From: UBA6623 sp965226435 | GTDB lineage: Bacteria > Acidobacteriota > Terriglobia > Bryobacterales > UBA6623 | DNA: 64,000 bases | Direction: 5' to 3' | NCBI GenBank assembly: GCA_965226435.1 | Contig: CBDDCY010000006.1 | Location: forward strand, 1 to 64,000 | In this document: positions 25,201-34,327 of the stretch, in pieces | How the letters are laid out: the number at the start of each line of letters is the position of its first letter | Position numbering within the stretch: position 1 is the stretch's first letter | Made by a program: the position numbers and the translations under genes | Notes under the pieces: generated by a model | Database searches by the model: none | Seen by the model: the letters and a program-made list of their open reading frames with translations, nothing else | What the model was told of the DNA's origin: nothing

Positions 25201-26088
25201 CTACTGCTTCCACGGCGGTGTCGAAGGTAATAGTTTCTCAAACTCGGCGATGCGGGCGCTTTCGTACTCGCCCCCGTAGGTCCCGGCGAAGAAGCGGTCG
25301 AGAGCCTCGTCGTGCAGCCGTTGCCAGGAGTCTTCCTCGTGACCGGGGTTGACCGGGTAGAACATCAACCCACAAGCTCGCGCGGCTTTGAGGTCGCCCG
25401 GGGCGTCGCCGATCATCAACATTTTGTCGGAGGCATAACGATCGTCGCGCGTCATCGAATTCAAATGATCGACTTTCTTGCCCAATTCCTGTCCGGCAAT
25501 CAGGGCGGGGTAGTGCTCCATCTTGTTCTCGATCCACTCGCGCTCAAGCGCCTCGCCGGGGGTTCCGGAAACAACGCATAGGTCGGCGCGGGCGATGACG
25601 CGTTCGAGCACTTCGAGGACCTTCGGAAAAGGCGGCACGCCGCTGACGATATCAGCCACGGCGTCGTTGACGGCGAGACTCCAGGCGAGGGTTTGCGACA
25701 GGATTGGGTCTTTCGTCTCGTCGACCAGGTTGGTGAGCGAAGTGTTGCTCGGCGGCAGACCCGAGGTCACGAAATCACGCAAGGGTTTGATGTCGGGAAT
25801 GCGAAGGCCGCGCTCCATCGGCTCGGGCCAGTCTTGGATCAAATCGAGACATTTGACCAAGACCGGGAAGCGGTTCATGCCGCGATCGACGGAATAGAGG
25901 TTTGCAAACTCCCACGTCCGGCGGGCGTATTTCGCCGCGGCCTGTAGATTCCAATGCTTGATGAATTGCGGGGTAAAGCACTCTTTGTGTTTGATCTCCA
26001 TCGAGTCAAACACGCAGCCGTCGGAATCAAGGCCGACAAAGAAATCGTGCCGAGGTTGGAAATCTTCAAGGGTTTTCTGATCGCTCAT
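25201..26088 (-). CDS. HAD-superfamily hydrolase
   Basis: 295 residues from ATG 26088 (MSDQKTLEDFQ); an in-frame start 210 bases further up gives only low-complexity, Pro/Arg-rich sequence. Motif I is FVGLDSDGCVFDSM (DxD nucleophile), motif II CVVSGTP, motif III/IV MLMIGDAPGDLKAA. A helical cap lies between motif I and II. It is a phosphatase or phosphotransferase acting on an unknown metabolite. Upstream of and co-directional with the ALDH-like gene. Confidence 0.88.
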   Translation of the reverse strand: MSDQKTLEDFQPRHDFFVGLDSDGCVFDSMEIKHKECFTPQFIKHWNLQAAAKYARRTWEFANLYSVDRGMNRFPVLVKCLDLIQDWPEPMERGLRIPDIKPLRDFVTSGLPPSNTSLTNLVDETKDPILSQTLAWSLAVNDAVADIVSGVPPFPKVLEVLERVIARADLCVVSGTPGEALEREWIENKMEHYPALIAGQELGKKVDHLNSMTRDDRYASDKMLMIGDAPGDLKAARACGLMFYPVNPGHEEDSWQRLHDEALDRFFAGTYGGEYESARIAEFEKLLPSTPPWKQ

Positions 26089-26256
26089 GAATGTCAACCA
26101 AGCGCCGAGCGGCGGCGCCCTCAAGCGCGCCGGACCCTCTAGTTTACCGAGTGGCGGTTTGAAGTGATGGGAAGGAAACTCGCCGGCGCACGGGACCCGA
26201 CGGAGGGTGGCTGGGCTTGGTTCGCGGGACGACAGTGACTGACAAGGGCTGTTCGA

Positions 26257-26278
26257 GGGCAGGCCTGGAGACCTGCCC
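26257..26278. repeat. Short hairpin GGGCAGG / CCTGCCC
   Basis: gggcagg-8-base loop-cctgccc at the 3' end of the kinase gene. Same word as the hairpins at 46479-46500 and 46762-46783. It could serve as a terminator without T-run. Confidence 0.4.
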
Positions 26279-26294
26279 CACCGCCTCGGTAAGG

Positions 26295-29200
26295 TCACCG
26301 GAAATTTTCGACCAGCATGAGGTCGGCCTCCATTGGCTCCACTTGGCCGAAGAGAATCGATCGGCCGTCGGGGGCGACGCTCATGGTGACGGCCGGCTGT
26401 CTCTCGAAATCATGGATCGGCTCGACGGCGCCCGTGGCAAAGCGGAGGAAATGAAGCGAATAATCGGCCCCCTTCGATGGCGGGACGAAATAGACCCCGT
26501 CCTCGACGACCTCGTACGAGCCCACGTACACGGATTCGAGGACCTGCTCGGCATCCTCTTCACCGCCTCCCTCAACCGGCATTCTCCACACAGAGATGGC
26601 GGCCCCGCGCGCAAAGTAAAACCACTTGCCGTCGGGCGACTCCATCATTGGAGAACGCGCGGCTGTGACGACTTGGGCGGGGCCTCCTCCCGCCGGCATC
26701 TTGAAAATCTGGGGATCCCCGCTCCGGTTTGAAGAGAAGTAGATCCACTCGCCGTCTCTCGACCAAGACGGAAAAAACTCGTTCGACGGATCGCTCGTCA
26801 AGCGCCGAGGCGCGCCGCCCTCGGCGTCCACGACGTAGACATCGAAATGCCCTTCGGCATCGGCACTGAATCCGACACTCTTCCCGTCGGGAGCCCATCG
26901 GGGGCCGATGTACACCGGCGCGCCAAGCGAAGTCAACTGGACAGGGTTCGAACCGTCGCTGTCACACGTCCAAATTTCCGAGGCCCCGGAGCGATACGAA
27001 ACGAACGCGATGCGGTTGCCGTGGGGAGAATATCGCGGCGCGAGGTCGTAGCGGGAAGAAGCAATCAACTTGACCGCCGCGCCGGTCACGCCGTCGGCGA
27101 CGGGCAGGTTGAGGCGGTAGATGTTGATGTTTAAGTTAGGCACTGAATACGCGAGCCGATTCCCCTGACGGGAGACACTCGGCCCAATTCCCACCTCCCC
27201 AAACGGCAGCCGCTCCGGCGAGGCGGTCCCCGATACCGGCACTCTCCAAAGACTTGAGTTGTCCATAGACCCCGCCGCGAAAACAATGTCGCGGCCGTCG
27301 GAAGTGAAACTTTGCGGCATGGCCCCGGCCAGCTGCTCCATAAAGGTTCGGCGTCGAGGTTCGCCTCGCGGGTTCAAATCTTCGTCGAGATCCAGCAGAT
27401 AGAGATCGCTGCTCACCCCGGAACTGTAGCGGGAAAAGGCGAGCGTGCGGCCGTCGGGAGAAAAGGCGGGCGAGACGTCGCCAATGATCAAGTCCTCGGG
27501 CGGCCGAGTCAGCCTTCGCCTTTCGCCGGAATCCACCGAGAGCAAGAATACGCTCAACGGCCCGGGCGAATCCTCCTCCCAATCGCACACGGCCAACCAA
27601 GTGCTGTCGGGAGACCAGGCCAGACAGGTCCCCAGCATAAGAGTGGAAGGAACCCGCGTCTCCGCCAGTTTGCGCTCCGTCCCGCCAAAAGGAGGAATCA
27701 GGTAAAGGCCCATTTTCTCTCCGGCTTCGGGAAATCCGCGCAGAAAGGCGATCCAGCGGCCGTCCGGCGACCAGGCGGGGCTGGCATCCCAATCGGGATG
27801 GGTGGTCAGTTGGAGAGGGGGCCCGGGCCCGACCCCTTTGACGTAAATGTCGAAACTCTCCGTATTCCCCCCGGTCCACGCGAAGGCCACTTGATTGCCG
27901 TCGGGGGAAAAGGAAGGGAGCATCTCCGCGCCCGGGTAACTGGTGAGCGGAACCCGCCGCATGGGTTCCAAGGGCGCTTCGGTTGTGGGCAAGAAGTTCC
28001 ACAAGGCCGCCCCGGCGATCATCAGAACAACCGCCGCGGCTGCGCCGGCCCATGCCTTGGCCGATTTCTTTCGTTGGCGGCGGGGGTGGGGACGAGCCGT
28101 TCCGGGAGTGGTTCGCAGTCGTTCGACTCCACTCGGTTGTTCCTTCTGTAGCTCGCGCAGGTCGACCAGCACATCGTCGACGTGCTGATACCGCTCGTCG
28201 CGGTCCTTCGCCAACGCCTTGTCTATTAGATAGTCGAGCTCAATCGGCAGGCCGGTTCGGAGGGCCGTCAGCGGGTCCGGGTCGGCATGCAAAATCGAGT
28301 GCATCATCGCCTGTTGGACGTCGCCCCGGAACGGCAATCGTCCGCCGACCATCTCATAGAGCACCACGCCCAGCGACCAGATATCGGTGCGACGGTCGAC
28401 CTTCTCCCAACGAGCTTGCTCGGGGGACATATAGGCCGGCGTGCCGAGGGTCGTGCCGGTTTTCGTCAGTTGGTCGGGGTCGGCGAGCTGCGCCAGCCCG
28501 AAGTCGACGATCTTGACTTGTCCGTCCGCGGTCAGCAGGATGTTGGCGCTTTTGATGTCACGGTGCACCACGCCTTTCTCGTGCGCGGCTTGGAGCCCCT
28601 GGGCGGTTTGGGCTGCGATGTCGAAAGCTTCGTCGAGCGGCAGGGGGCTGCCGCCAATCTTCTTGTCGAGACTTTGCCCCTCGATAAAGGCCATGGCGAT
28701 GAAGATCTGTCCATCGACCTCGGCAATTTCATGAACCGTGCAGATGTTGGGATGATCGACCGCCGCGGCGGCCTCGGCTTCGCGACGGAAGCGTTTTTTG
28801 GCCTCGGGGTCTTGGGTCAGCCGAGGGGCGAGAAACTTGAGGGCGACGGTTCGGTTGAGGTTTGTATCGAGGGCTTTGTAGACCACGCCCATCCCGCCTT
28901 CGCCCAATTTTTCGAGCAGGTGGTAGTGGGAAATGACGTGCTCCGCGGCGGCTCCCTCGGGCAGGCCGACGATTTCGCCCGACGCGTTAACCTGCTCGAC
29001 CGCGCCGATGAAGCGATAGCCCCGCCGCGGCAAAGTTTCGATAAAGCGAGGCTCCTCGGCGGAATCCCCCAGCGCTTGCCGCAATTTACTGACGGCAATA
29101 TTGAGGCCCTTTTCGAAATCAACGAAGGTGCTGTCGGGCCAAAGCCGTTCGCGAAGGGCGTCGCGCGTGACGAGTTTCCCGGGACGTTCGAGCAGCGCGG

Positions 29201-29327
29201 CGAGGATTTGAAACGACTGCTCCTGCAGCCGAATCTTCACCCCGCCCTTGCGAAGCTCGCCGGTCTTGAGATTCAGCTCGAAGGTTTCAAACCGCACCAC
29301 CCTCGAAATTTGGATCGCATCGGGCAT
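26295..29327 (-). CDS. Winged-helix / Ser-Thr kinase / membrane / TolB-propeller fusion
   Basis: 1010 residues. ~9-112: OmpR-type winged helix (VRFETFELNLKTGELRKGGVKI ... LNIAVSKLRQALGD ... ETLPRRGYRFIGAVE). ~134-395: complete Hanks-type kinase with the glycine loop LGEGGMGVVY, K164 in VALKF, HRDIKSANILL (H255-D257), DFGLAQ (275-277), GTPAYMSPEQ and DIWSLGVVLYEM. ~424-446: one transmembrane helix. ~455-1010: PD40/TolB propeller (SPDGNQVAFAW, SPDGRWIAFLRGF, SRDGEWIYFSSNRSG). Topology: DNA-binding domain and kinase in the cytosol, sensor outside. It could couple signal binding to phosphorylation and transcription in one chain. The preserved catalytic residues indicate an active kinase. Confidence 0.93.
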   Translation of the reverse strand: MPDAIQISRVVRFETFELNLKTGELRKGGVKIRLQEQSFQILAALLERPGKLVTRDALRERLWPDSTFVDFEKGLNIAVSKLRQALGDSAEEPRFIETLPRRGYRFIGAVEQVNASGEIVGLPEGAAAEHVISHYHLLEKLGEGGMGVVYKALDTNLNRTVALKFLAPRLTQDPEAKKRFRREAEAAAAVDHPNICTVHEIAEVDGQIFIAMAFIEGQSLDKKIGGSPLPLDEAFDIAAQTAQGLQAAHEKGVVHRDIKSANILLTADGQVKIVDFGLAQLADPDQLTKTGTTLGTPAYMSPEQARWEKVDRRTDIWSLGVVLYEMVGGRLPFRGDVQQAMMHSILHADPDPLTALRTGLPIELDYLIDKALAKDRDERYQHVDDVLVDLRELQKEQPSGVERLRTTPGTARPHPRRQRKKSAKAWAGAAAAVVLMIAGAALWNFLPTTEAPLEPMRRVPLTSYPGAEMLPSFSPDGNQVAFAWTGGNTESFDIYVKGVGPGPPLQLTTHPDWDASPAWSPDGRWIAFLRGFPEAGEKMGLYLIPPFGGTERKLAETRVPSTLMLGTCLAWSPDSTWLAVCDWEEDSPGPLSVFLLSVDSGERRRLTRPPEDLIIGDVSPAFSPDGRTLAFSRYSSGVSSDLYLLDLDEDLNPRGEPRRRTFMEQLAGAMPQSFTSDGRDIVFAAGSMDNSSLWRVPVSGTASPERLPFGEVGIGPSVSRQGNRLAYSVPNLNINIYRLNLPVADGVTGAAVKLIASSRYDLAPRYSPHGNRIAFVSYRSGASEIWTCDSDGSNPVQLTSLGAPVYIGPRWAPDGKSVGFSADAEGHFDVYVVDAEGGAPRRLTSDPSNEFFPSWSRDGEWIYFSSNRSGDPQIFKMPAGGGPAQVVTAARSPMMESPDGKWFYFARGAAISVWRMPVEGGGEEDAEQVLESVYVGSYEVVEDGVYFVPPSKGADYSLHFLRFATGAVEPIHDFERQPAVTMSVAPDGRSILFGQVEPMEADLMLVENFR

Positions 29328-29497
29328 CGAAGCGCCGGACCTCTCCCCATGTCCGTTCGCGATTCACGACTTGCCGTTGGAATTCAGGGGAATTATAGCG
29401 CTTTCAAGGCGAGGCTCGCCGCGTCGAGCGTGCGCTACGCATTCCACATTCCAAATGATACTTATGGCGGGGCGGGCGGACCGGATTTCGCCGTTAG

Positions 29498-30529
29498 TCA
29501 ACTCGTGGCGTCGTAAAGTCTCGGCTTTTCCGAACCCGATACTGTCTCCGCCTTGCCCGAACGCATCGACCGAATGCAAGCTTCCGCCGTCAATAGCGAC
29601 GTATAGCCGTCCCAGGCGCTCGGTCCCGTCGGGCCGCCCTCGCCGAGCGATCGCACCCATTCCTTCAATTCCGTGACATACGCCGCCCCGAAGCGCTCCA
29701 GCCAACCCGGATGCACCGGCTGCGATGCCGACCTCGCGGACCGCACGACGGGCCCCTCGCGGGGATCGGTTTGCACGGTGCCGGTCTCTCCAACGATCTC
29801 CACGCCAACTTCATAAGCGTACTTGGCGCTGACGTAGGCTTCGATCATCCCCAAGCAGCCGCCGCTCAGCGACAAATGAATGGTCACCAAATCAAAGGTG
29901 CCTTCCCCGACCGCCGGGTCCGCCGTCACGCCGCGAACATAGGCCGACTCGACTTCTTGCCCCAGAAACCAGCGACACGAATCGAGGTCGTGAATCGCCG
30001 AGTTGACGATCACCCCCTCGCTCGTCACGTAAGCCTCGGGTGCTTCGTTACGGTGGAATCCCTTGAAGAGAATCGGTCTGCCGATCCGGCCCGCGTCGAC
30101 GGCCTGTTTCACCGCGACGTGCCGCGCGTCGTAGTGCCGCATGAAGCCGACCTGCACCAGCCTCCGGCCGAGTTCGATTTCGGCGTCGACCACGCGGCGA
30201 GCATCCTCGGCGGTTACCGCCAAGGGCTTCTCGCAAAGGACCGGTTTATTCGCGGCCAAACAAGCCAGCGTAAATTCAACATGAGTCGGATCGGGAGTGG
30301 CAATGACGACGGCGTCGATCTGCGGGTCTTCGATGAGCTTGTGAGGGTCGCTAAACGTCCGCGCGCCGCCGCAATCGGCCGCGACCGCCGAGGCGCGTTC
30401 CGCGTCCATGTCCATCACGGCGACGACTTCGGCTCCGAAGACTTGGGAATGAAGATTGACGGCGTGCCGACCGCCCATGCCGCCGACGCCGATAACGCCG
30501 ACCGAGAGTGTTTTTGAAGAACTACCCAT
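29498..30529 (-). CDS. Gfo/Idh/MocA-family dehydrogenase (inositol-dehydrogenase-like)
   Basis: 343 residues. NAD(P)-binding VGVIGVGGMGGRHAVNL at the N-terminus, VVIATPDPTHVEFTLACLAANKPVLCEKPLAVT with the EKP signature Lys, then a C-terminal alpha/beta domain with FHRNEAP and NSAIHDLDSCRWFLG, where the His and Asp of the active site are expected. It should oxidise or reduce a cyclic polyol or sugar. It follows lysC by six bases on the same strand, but a functional link to lysine/threonine synthesis is not obvious. Confidence 0.9.
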   Translation of the reverse strand: MGSSSKTLSVGVIGVGGMGGRHAVNLHSQVFGAEVVAVMDMDAERASAVAADCGGARTFSDPHKLIEDPQIDAVVIATPDPTHVEFTLACLAANKPVLCEKPLAVTAEDARRVVDAEIELGRRLVQVGFMRHYDARHVAVKQAVDAGRIGRPILFKGFHRNEAPEAYVTSEGVIVNSAIHDLDSCRWFLGQEVESAYVRGVTADPAVGEGTFDLVTIHLSLSGGCLGMIEAYVSAKYAYEVGVEIVGETGTVQTDPREGPVVRSARSASQPVHPGWLERFGAAYVTELKEWVRSLGEGGPTGPSAWDGYTSLLTAEACIRSMRSGKAETVSGSEKPRLYDATS

Positions 30530-30535
30530 AGTTGC

Positions 30536-31963
30536 TTATGCCGTCTCCTCGTCGAGCGCTCCCAATCCGCACGATTCATGCAACGCCCGCACCGCCTGAT
30601 CGAGCGATTTCTGGGTGACGACAATCGCAATCGTCAGCTCGCTCGATCCTTGTGCAATCGCGATGATGTTGATCCGATGGCGGGAAAGCGCGGTGAACAC
30701 GTCACCCGCCAAGCCCGGAGTGCCCCGCATCCCCTCGCCCACCGCCGCCAGCAGCCCCACACTGTGATCCACCTCGATCGGATGGACGTAACCGTGCTCG
30801 AGTTCGAGCGATAGTTCCTCGCGTAGCGCCGCCAAGGCGTCGGCCAGCTCTTCGGAACGCACCAACATGCAAAAGTTCTGCCAAAAACTCGACCGCGTCA
30901 TCAGCAGCACTTCGACATTGGCTCGCGCCGCCGCCCCCAGCGCGCGCGACATCAGTTGCGCGCCCGAGGTCGAGGCGTTAGCCGCCTCGATCGTGATCAG
31001 CGCCGATTTAGCAAGCGACGTAATCGCGCGCACCCCGTGATCGGCCGTGATCGAGGATACGATGCGCGTGCCCGGCTTCGCGGCGTCGAAGCTGTTCTTG
31101 ATCCAAACCGGGATCCCTTTTTCGACCAACGGGGCGAGAGTGCGCGGATGCAACACCTTCGCGCCGTTGTACGCCAGCTCCGCCGCCTCGTTGTAACTCA
31201 CCTCGGCGAGAACCCTTGCGTCGGCGACAAGCCGCGGATCGGCGGTGAGAATGCCGTCCACGTCCGTCCAGATCCACAATTCGTCGGCTTCGAGGACCGC
31301 CGCCAGAATCGCCGCTGAAAAATCCGAGCCGCCGCGACCCAGCGTCGTCGGATGTCCGTCGACCGCGGCGCCGTTGAAACCCGTCACGATCGGCGTCACT
31401 TCGTTTTCGAGCAGCGGGCCCAGCCGCGCCGCGGCCTTCCGCGCGGTTTCTTCCATTAGCGGAGAAGCGTCGCCGAATTCCGCATCGGTGACAATCACCT
31501 CGACGGCGTTCACCGCTTCCGAGGCAATCTCGTTCTTGCGCAATACCGCGCTCACCAACAGCGCGCAAAGCCGCTCGCCGGCCGTGACCGCCTCGTCCAC
31601 TGAACGCGGAGGTCGCTCGCGCAGCATCGCCATGCCCCGCGCCGTGCGGGCGAAACCATCGACCAGAGCCTCGATTTCGCCGCGGGCCGTTTCGAGCGCT
31701 TCGCCGCCGAGCAGTTCCGCGGCCGCCTCCAGATGGCGCTCGCGCAGCGTTGCCAGATTGGATTCCACCTCGGATTCTTCCCCGGCCGCCGCCAACTTCA
31801 TGGTGTCGAGCAGCAAGTCCGTGATTTTCGACATCGCGGAAACCACGACCACGACCCGGTTCTCGGCGGCGCATCGGCGGATCAACTCCGTCGCGTGATC
31901 AATACGTTGCGCGGAGCCGACCGAGGTTCCCCCGAATTTCATAACGACCAAGGGTTGCGGCAT
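30536..31963 (-). CDS. lysC: Aspartate kinase
   Basis: 475 residues from ATG 31963, which starts MPQPLVVMKFGGTSVGS, the typical beginning of aspartokinases; the frame is open for 209 more codons upstream but overlaps the divergent sensor gene and looks non-coding. The kinase domain has KFGGTSVG, VVVVSAMS, and GRGGSDFSAAILAA; from about residue 300 two ACT domains follow (KSALITIEAANASTSGAQLMSRAL and VGLLAAVGEGMRGTPGLAGDVF), which bind lysine and/or threonine as feedback inhibitors. Monofunctional type (no homoserine dehydrogenase). First step of Lys, Thr and Met synthesis. Divergent from the sensor gene at 32114 with ~150 bases between. Confidence 0.94.
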   Translation of the reverse strand: MPQPLVVMKFGGTSVGSAQRIDHATELIRRCAAENRVVVVVSAMSKITDLLLDTMKLAAAGEESEVESNLATLRERHLEAAAELLGGEALETARGEIEALVDGFARTARGMAMLRERPPRSVDEAVTAGERLCALLVSAVLRKNEIASEAVNAVEVIVTDAEFGDASPLMEETARKAAARLGPLLENEVTPIVTGFNGAAVDGHPTTLGRGGSDFSAAILAAVLEADELWIWTDVDGILTADPRLVADARVLAEVSYNEAAELAYNGAKVLHPRTLAPLVEKGIPVWIKNSFDAAKPGTRIVSSITADHGVRAITSLAKSALITIEAANASTSGAQLMSRALGAAARANVEVLLMTRSSFWQNFCMLVRSEELADALAALREELSLELEHGYVHPIEVDHSVGLLAAVGEGMRGTPGLAGDVFTALSRHRINIIAIAQGSSELTIAIVVTQKSLDQAVRALHESCGLGALDEETA

Positions 31964-32113
31964 TTTTCGACGATTGTTTACCGGACGAACTCCGGAAACT
32001 TCCATGATAGCGGCGGACTCCCCGAGCAGGTCGCTCCCTGGTTCCCACGCGAACTCCCCGAGTGTCACGGCGGCCGTTTGCCTCGGCGGCCTCATCGGCG
32101 GACTTGTTATGTT

Positions 32114-33934
32114 GTGAGCGTGAGGTGGCGGACATATTTGTGGGGACGGTACCGGCGCGCGGCGGTCGCGGCGGGTCTGTCGCTTTTTCTCGTCCCGCCG
32201 CTGACCGCCGCCGTACCCGCTTGGTTGGCCGCTCTGGGAAGCGCCGACCGCGTGACGATTTTTTGGACCGTGCTGGCCGTTTTTCTGGGAATCGGCTGCC
32301 TCGTTTTGCTGTTTCGCACGCTGCTGGATCGTAGGATCAGCGAACACCGAGGAAAGCTCAAATCCCTCCAAGACCTCGCCGAGACCGTCGTCGCGTCGAG
32401 TGACATGAGGCCGGTGCAGCAAAAGGCGACCGAAATTCTGGCGGAGGTGGCCGACGCCACGCACTGTTTCCTGCTGCGGCTCAACCCCGCGACCCAACAG
32501 CTTGAATATGTGTCCGGCAGTCATAGGCCGCCCGCCCCGGCTGTTTCGATTGCCGCCATGAGCGGCCCCGGCACATGTTTTCGCAATCAAGTGATGACGG
32601 ACGTTCCGGACGCCGAAAACTGTCCTTTTGTGGACCGCGAAGTTGTGCGAAGGCTTTCGCAGAAGTCCCTGTTATACGTCCCATTGCTCGCCGAAGGGCA
32701 ATGCGTCGGCGTCCTCGAGTTGGAAGACCGGCGCCGTAAGCGAGTCTTCACCGCTCAGGAACTCGGGCACGTTCTGCACGTCGCCAATTTGCTGGCCATG
32801 GCCTGGAAGATGGAGGGCCATAGTTCCCTTGAGGGCCATGTGTTCCGAGCTGAAAAAGCCACTTTCATTCGAGACTTCATCGAAGGTCTTGCCGAACAAC
32901 TCAGCGACCCGTTGGGGCGGATTCGCTCGCTCGCCGATCGCAGCCGTTCGGAAACCAACCAAGCCGCGGCGGTACGTTGCCTGGCCGAGGCCGACCACCA
33001 AGCCGAAGAGGCCCTCGGCGTTCTACGCCGTGTCTCGCGACTGGTTCGTCCCCGGGAAGGCGGCGAAAAACCCGTCGAGATGAACGCCGTGTTACGGGAT
33101 GCCATCGAGGCGCTACGGCCTCGTTGGGAGCGAATTGGCTTCACGGCTCGAATGCAACTTTCGCGCCGCCCCGCCCGAGCGTCGCTCGATAGCGACTCGC
33201 TGCGCGAACTGGCCAAGAGCTTGCTCCACTACGCCGAGCGCATGCTGCGCGGTGACGGCGGTAATTCCCTCCAGGTGGCGACCAGCTTGATTCGCAACGA
33301 ATTCTGGTTGCTGTCGATTCGCTCGGCCGACGGCGCCGGGGACTCTTCCTCCAACTCGGTTCGAGCGATCGGCTGGGCCGACGACCCCCAGGATGGGATG
33401 CTTGGTTTGCTGCTTTGCCGGGGCCTCGTCGAGGCCATGGGAGGCGTCCTGCGGGTCGATGAAAAAGGCGCTCGCGGTTTTCTCTTGGAATTGGAGTTTC
33501 CCTTGGCCGCGGCGCCGTCTCCGACGACCGACCCCGTGCCCGCCGAACAGGAGCGGCGCGTCAACGCCCAACCGGTCACCACCCTCGTGATCGAAGAGAA
33601 TCCGGAGACAATGAAGAAGCTCGTCCAGCTCATCGCCGCGCAAGGGTACCGCGCCATCCCGGTCGAAACCGCCGCCGAGGGAACCGACCTTTGCGACCGC
33701 ATGGAATTCGATTGCGTGTTTTGCGCCGCCCGCGTCGGGCGACTAACCGGTGTCGAAGTCTATCGCCAAGTGCGGCACCGTGTTCACAAGTTCGTCCTCG
33801 TCATGGAGGGAAAGGCTCCGCAAGCCGGCGATGCCGCCGAAGCCGACGGCCTTTCGGTCTTGACCGCCCCCTTTACAGCCGGGCAGGTCGGGGCGTTGCT
33901 CGACAGCGTCGCCGATCAGGGCGCCCCGGAATGA
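32114..33934 (+). CDS. Degenerate hybrid sensor kinase (membrane, GAF, pseudo-HK, pseudo-receiver)
   Basis: 606 residues from GTG 32114 (another GTG is at 32120). Two membrane helices (AVAAGLSLFLVPPLTAAVPAW and VTIFWTVLAVFLGIGCLVLLF), a GAF domain (~95-245, DVPDAENCPFVDREVVRRLSQKSLLYVPLLAEG), a dimerisation-like helix where the phospho-His would be expected in HELxxPL but EQLSDPLGRI is found, an ATPase-like fold without clear N and G1 boxes (LLLCRGLVEAMGGVLRVDEKGARGFLLELEF), and a C-terminal receiver in which the phospho-Asp strand reads FDCVFCAARVG. Both phosphorylation sites thus seem lost. It overlaps the alkyltransferase-like gene by four bases. Confidence 0.8.
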   Translation: MSVRWRTYLWGRYRRAAVAAGLSLFLVPPLTAAVPAWLAALGSADRVTIFWTVLAVFLGIGCLVLLFRTLLDRRISEHRGKLKSLQDLAETVVASSDMRPVQQKATEILAEVADATHCFLLRLNPATQQLEYVSGSHRPPAPAVSIAAMSGPGTCFRNQVMTDVPDAENCPFVDREVVRRLSQKSLLYVPLLAEGQCVGVLELEDRRRKRVFTAQELGHVLHVANLLAMAWKMEGHSSLEGHVFRAEKATFIRDFIEGLAEQLSDPLGRIRSLADRSRSETNQAAAVRCLAEADHQAEEALGVLRRVSRLVRPREGGEKPVEMNAVLRDAIEALRPRWERIGFTARMQLSRRPARASLDSDSLRELAKSLLHYAERMLRGDGGNSLQVATSLIRNEFWLLSIRSADGAGDSSSNSVRAIGWADDPQDGMLGLLLCRGLVEAMGGVLRVDEKGARGFLLELEFPLAAAPSPTTDPVPAEQERRVNAQPVTTLVIEENPETMKKLVQLIAAQGYRAIPVETAAEGTDLCDRMEFDCVFCAARVGRLTGVEVYRQVRHRVHKFVLVMEGKAPQAGDAAEADGLSVLTAPFTAGQVGALLDSVADQGAPE

Positions 33935-34254
33935 TGGCTCGGCTTGGCTCCTCCCAACGTAAGGAGGGCGTTTGGCGTCTTGTCACGGAAGTGCCGCGCG
34001 GGGCCGTCTCGACCTATGGCGACATCGCGCGGGCTCTCCGCCCGCCCTGCAACCCGCGCTTCGTCGGTTGGGCGCTGCGACAAGCTCCGCCCGGCCTCGC
34101 CCTCCCCTGGCATCGTGTCCTTGGCGCCGGCGGACGGATTGCACTGACCGGGCCCTCGGCGCTTGAACAACGCGTCCGATTGCAGGCCGAAGGCGTTCAA
34201 TTCCGAGGTCCCAAAGTGTGCCTCGATCTCCACCGCTATGGCGGCTTCGACTAA
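33931..34254 (+). CDS. Alkyltransferase-like protein (ATL), MGMT homologue without active Cys
   Basis: 107 residues (ATG 33931, or 33934) corresponding to the DNA-binding C-terminal domain of O6-alkylguanine transferases: VPRGAVSTYGDIARAL, NPRFVGWALRQAPPGLALPWHRVLGAGGRI. Where methyltransferases have PCHRV, this protein has PWHRV, the Trp substitution that defines ATLs. These bind O6-alkylguanine and hand the lesion to nucleotide excision repair. The gene overlaps the upstream sensor gene (ATGA), so expression is coupled to it. Confidence 0.93.
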   Translation: MMARLGSSQRKEGVWRLVTEVPRGAVSTYGDIARALRPPCNPRFVGWALRQAPPGLALPWHRVLGAGGRIALTGPSALEQRVRLQAEGVQFRGPKVCLDLHRYGGFD

Positions 34255-34327
34255 GCCGGACTTCAACCCCGCTGAGGTCCCCTGAGCGAGCCCGGTTACA
34301 CCCCGCGTCTGGTAGCATTAGTCCGCA

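Noticed and set aside
26940..26955. gggttcgaaccg as tRNA T-loop
   Set aside because: Lies inside the kinase/propeller gene; no cloverleaf arms around it.
31964..32590. N-terminal extension of lysC by 209 codons
   Set aside because: Would overlap the divergent sensor gene, is low in protein-like sequence, and the aspartokinase start MPQPLVVMKFGGTS is clear.
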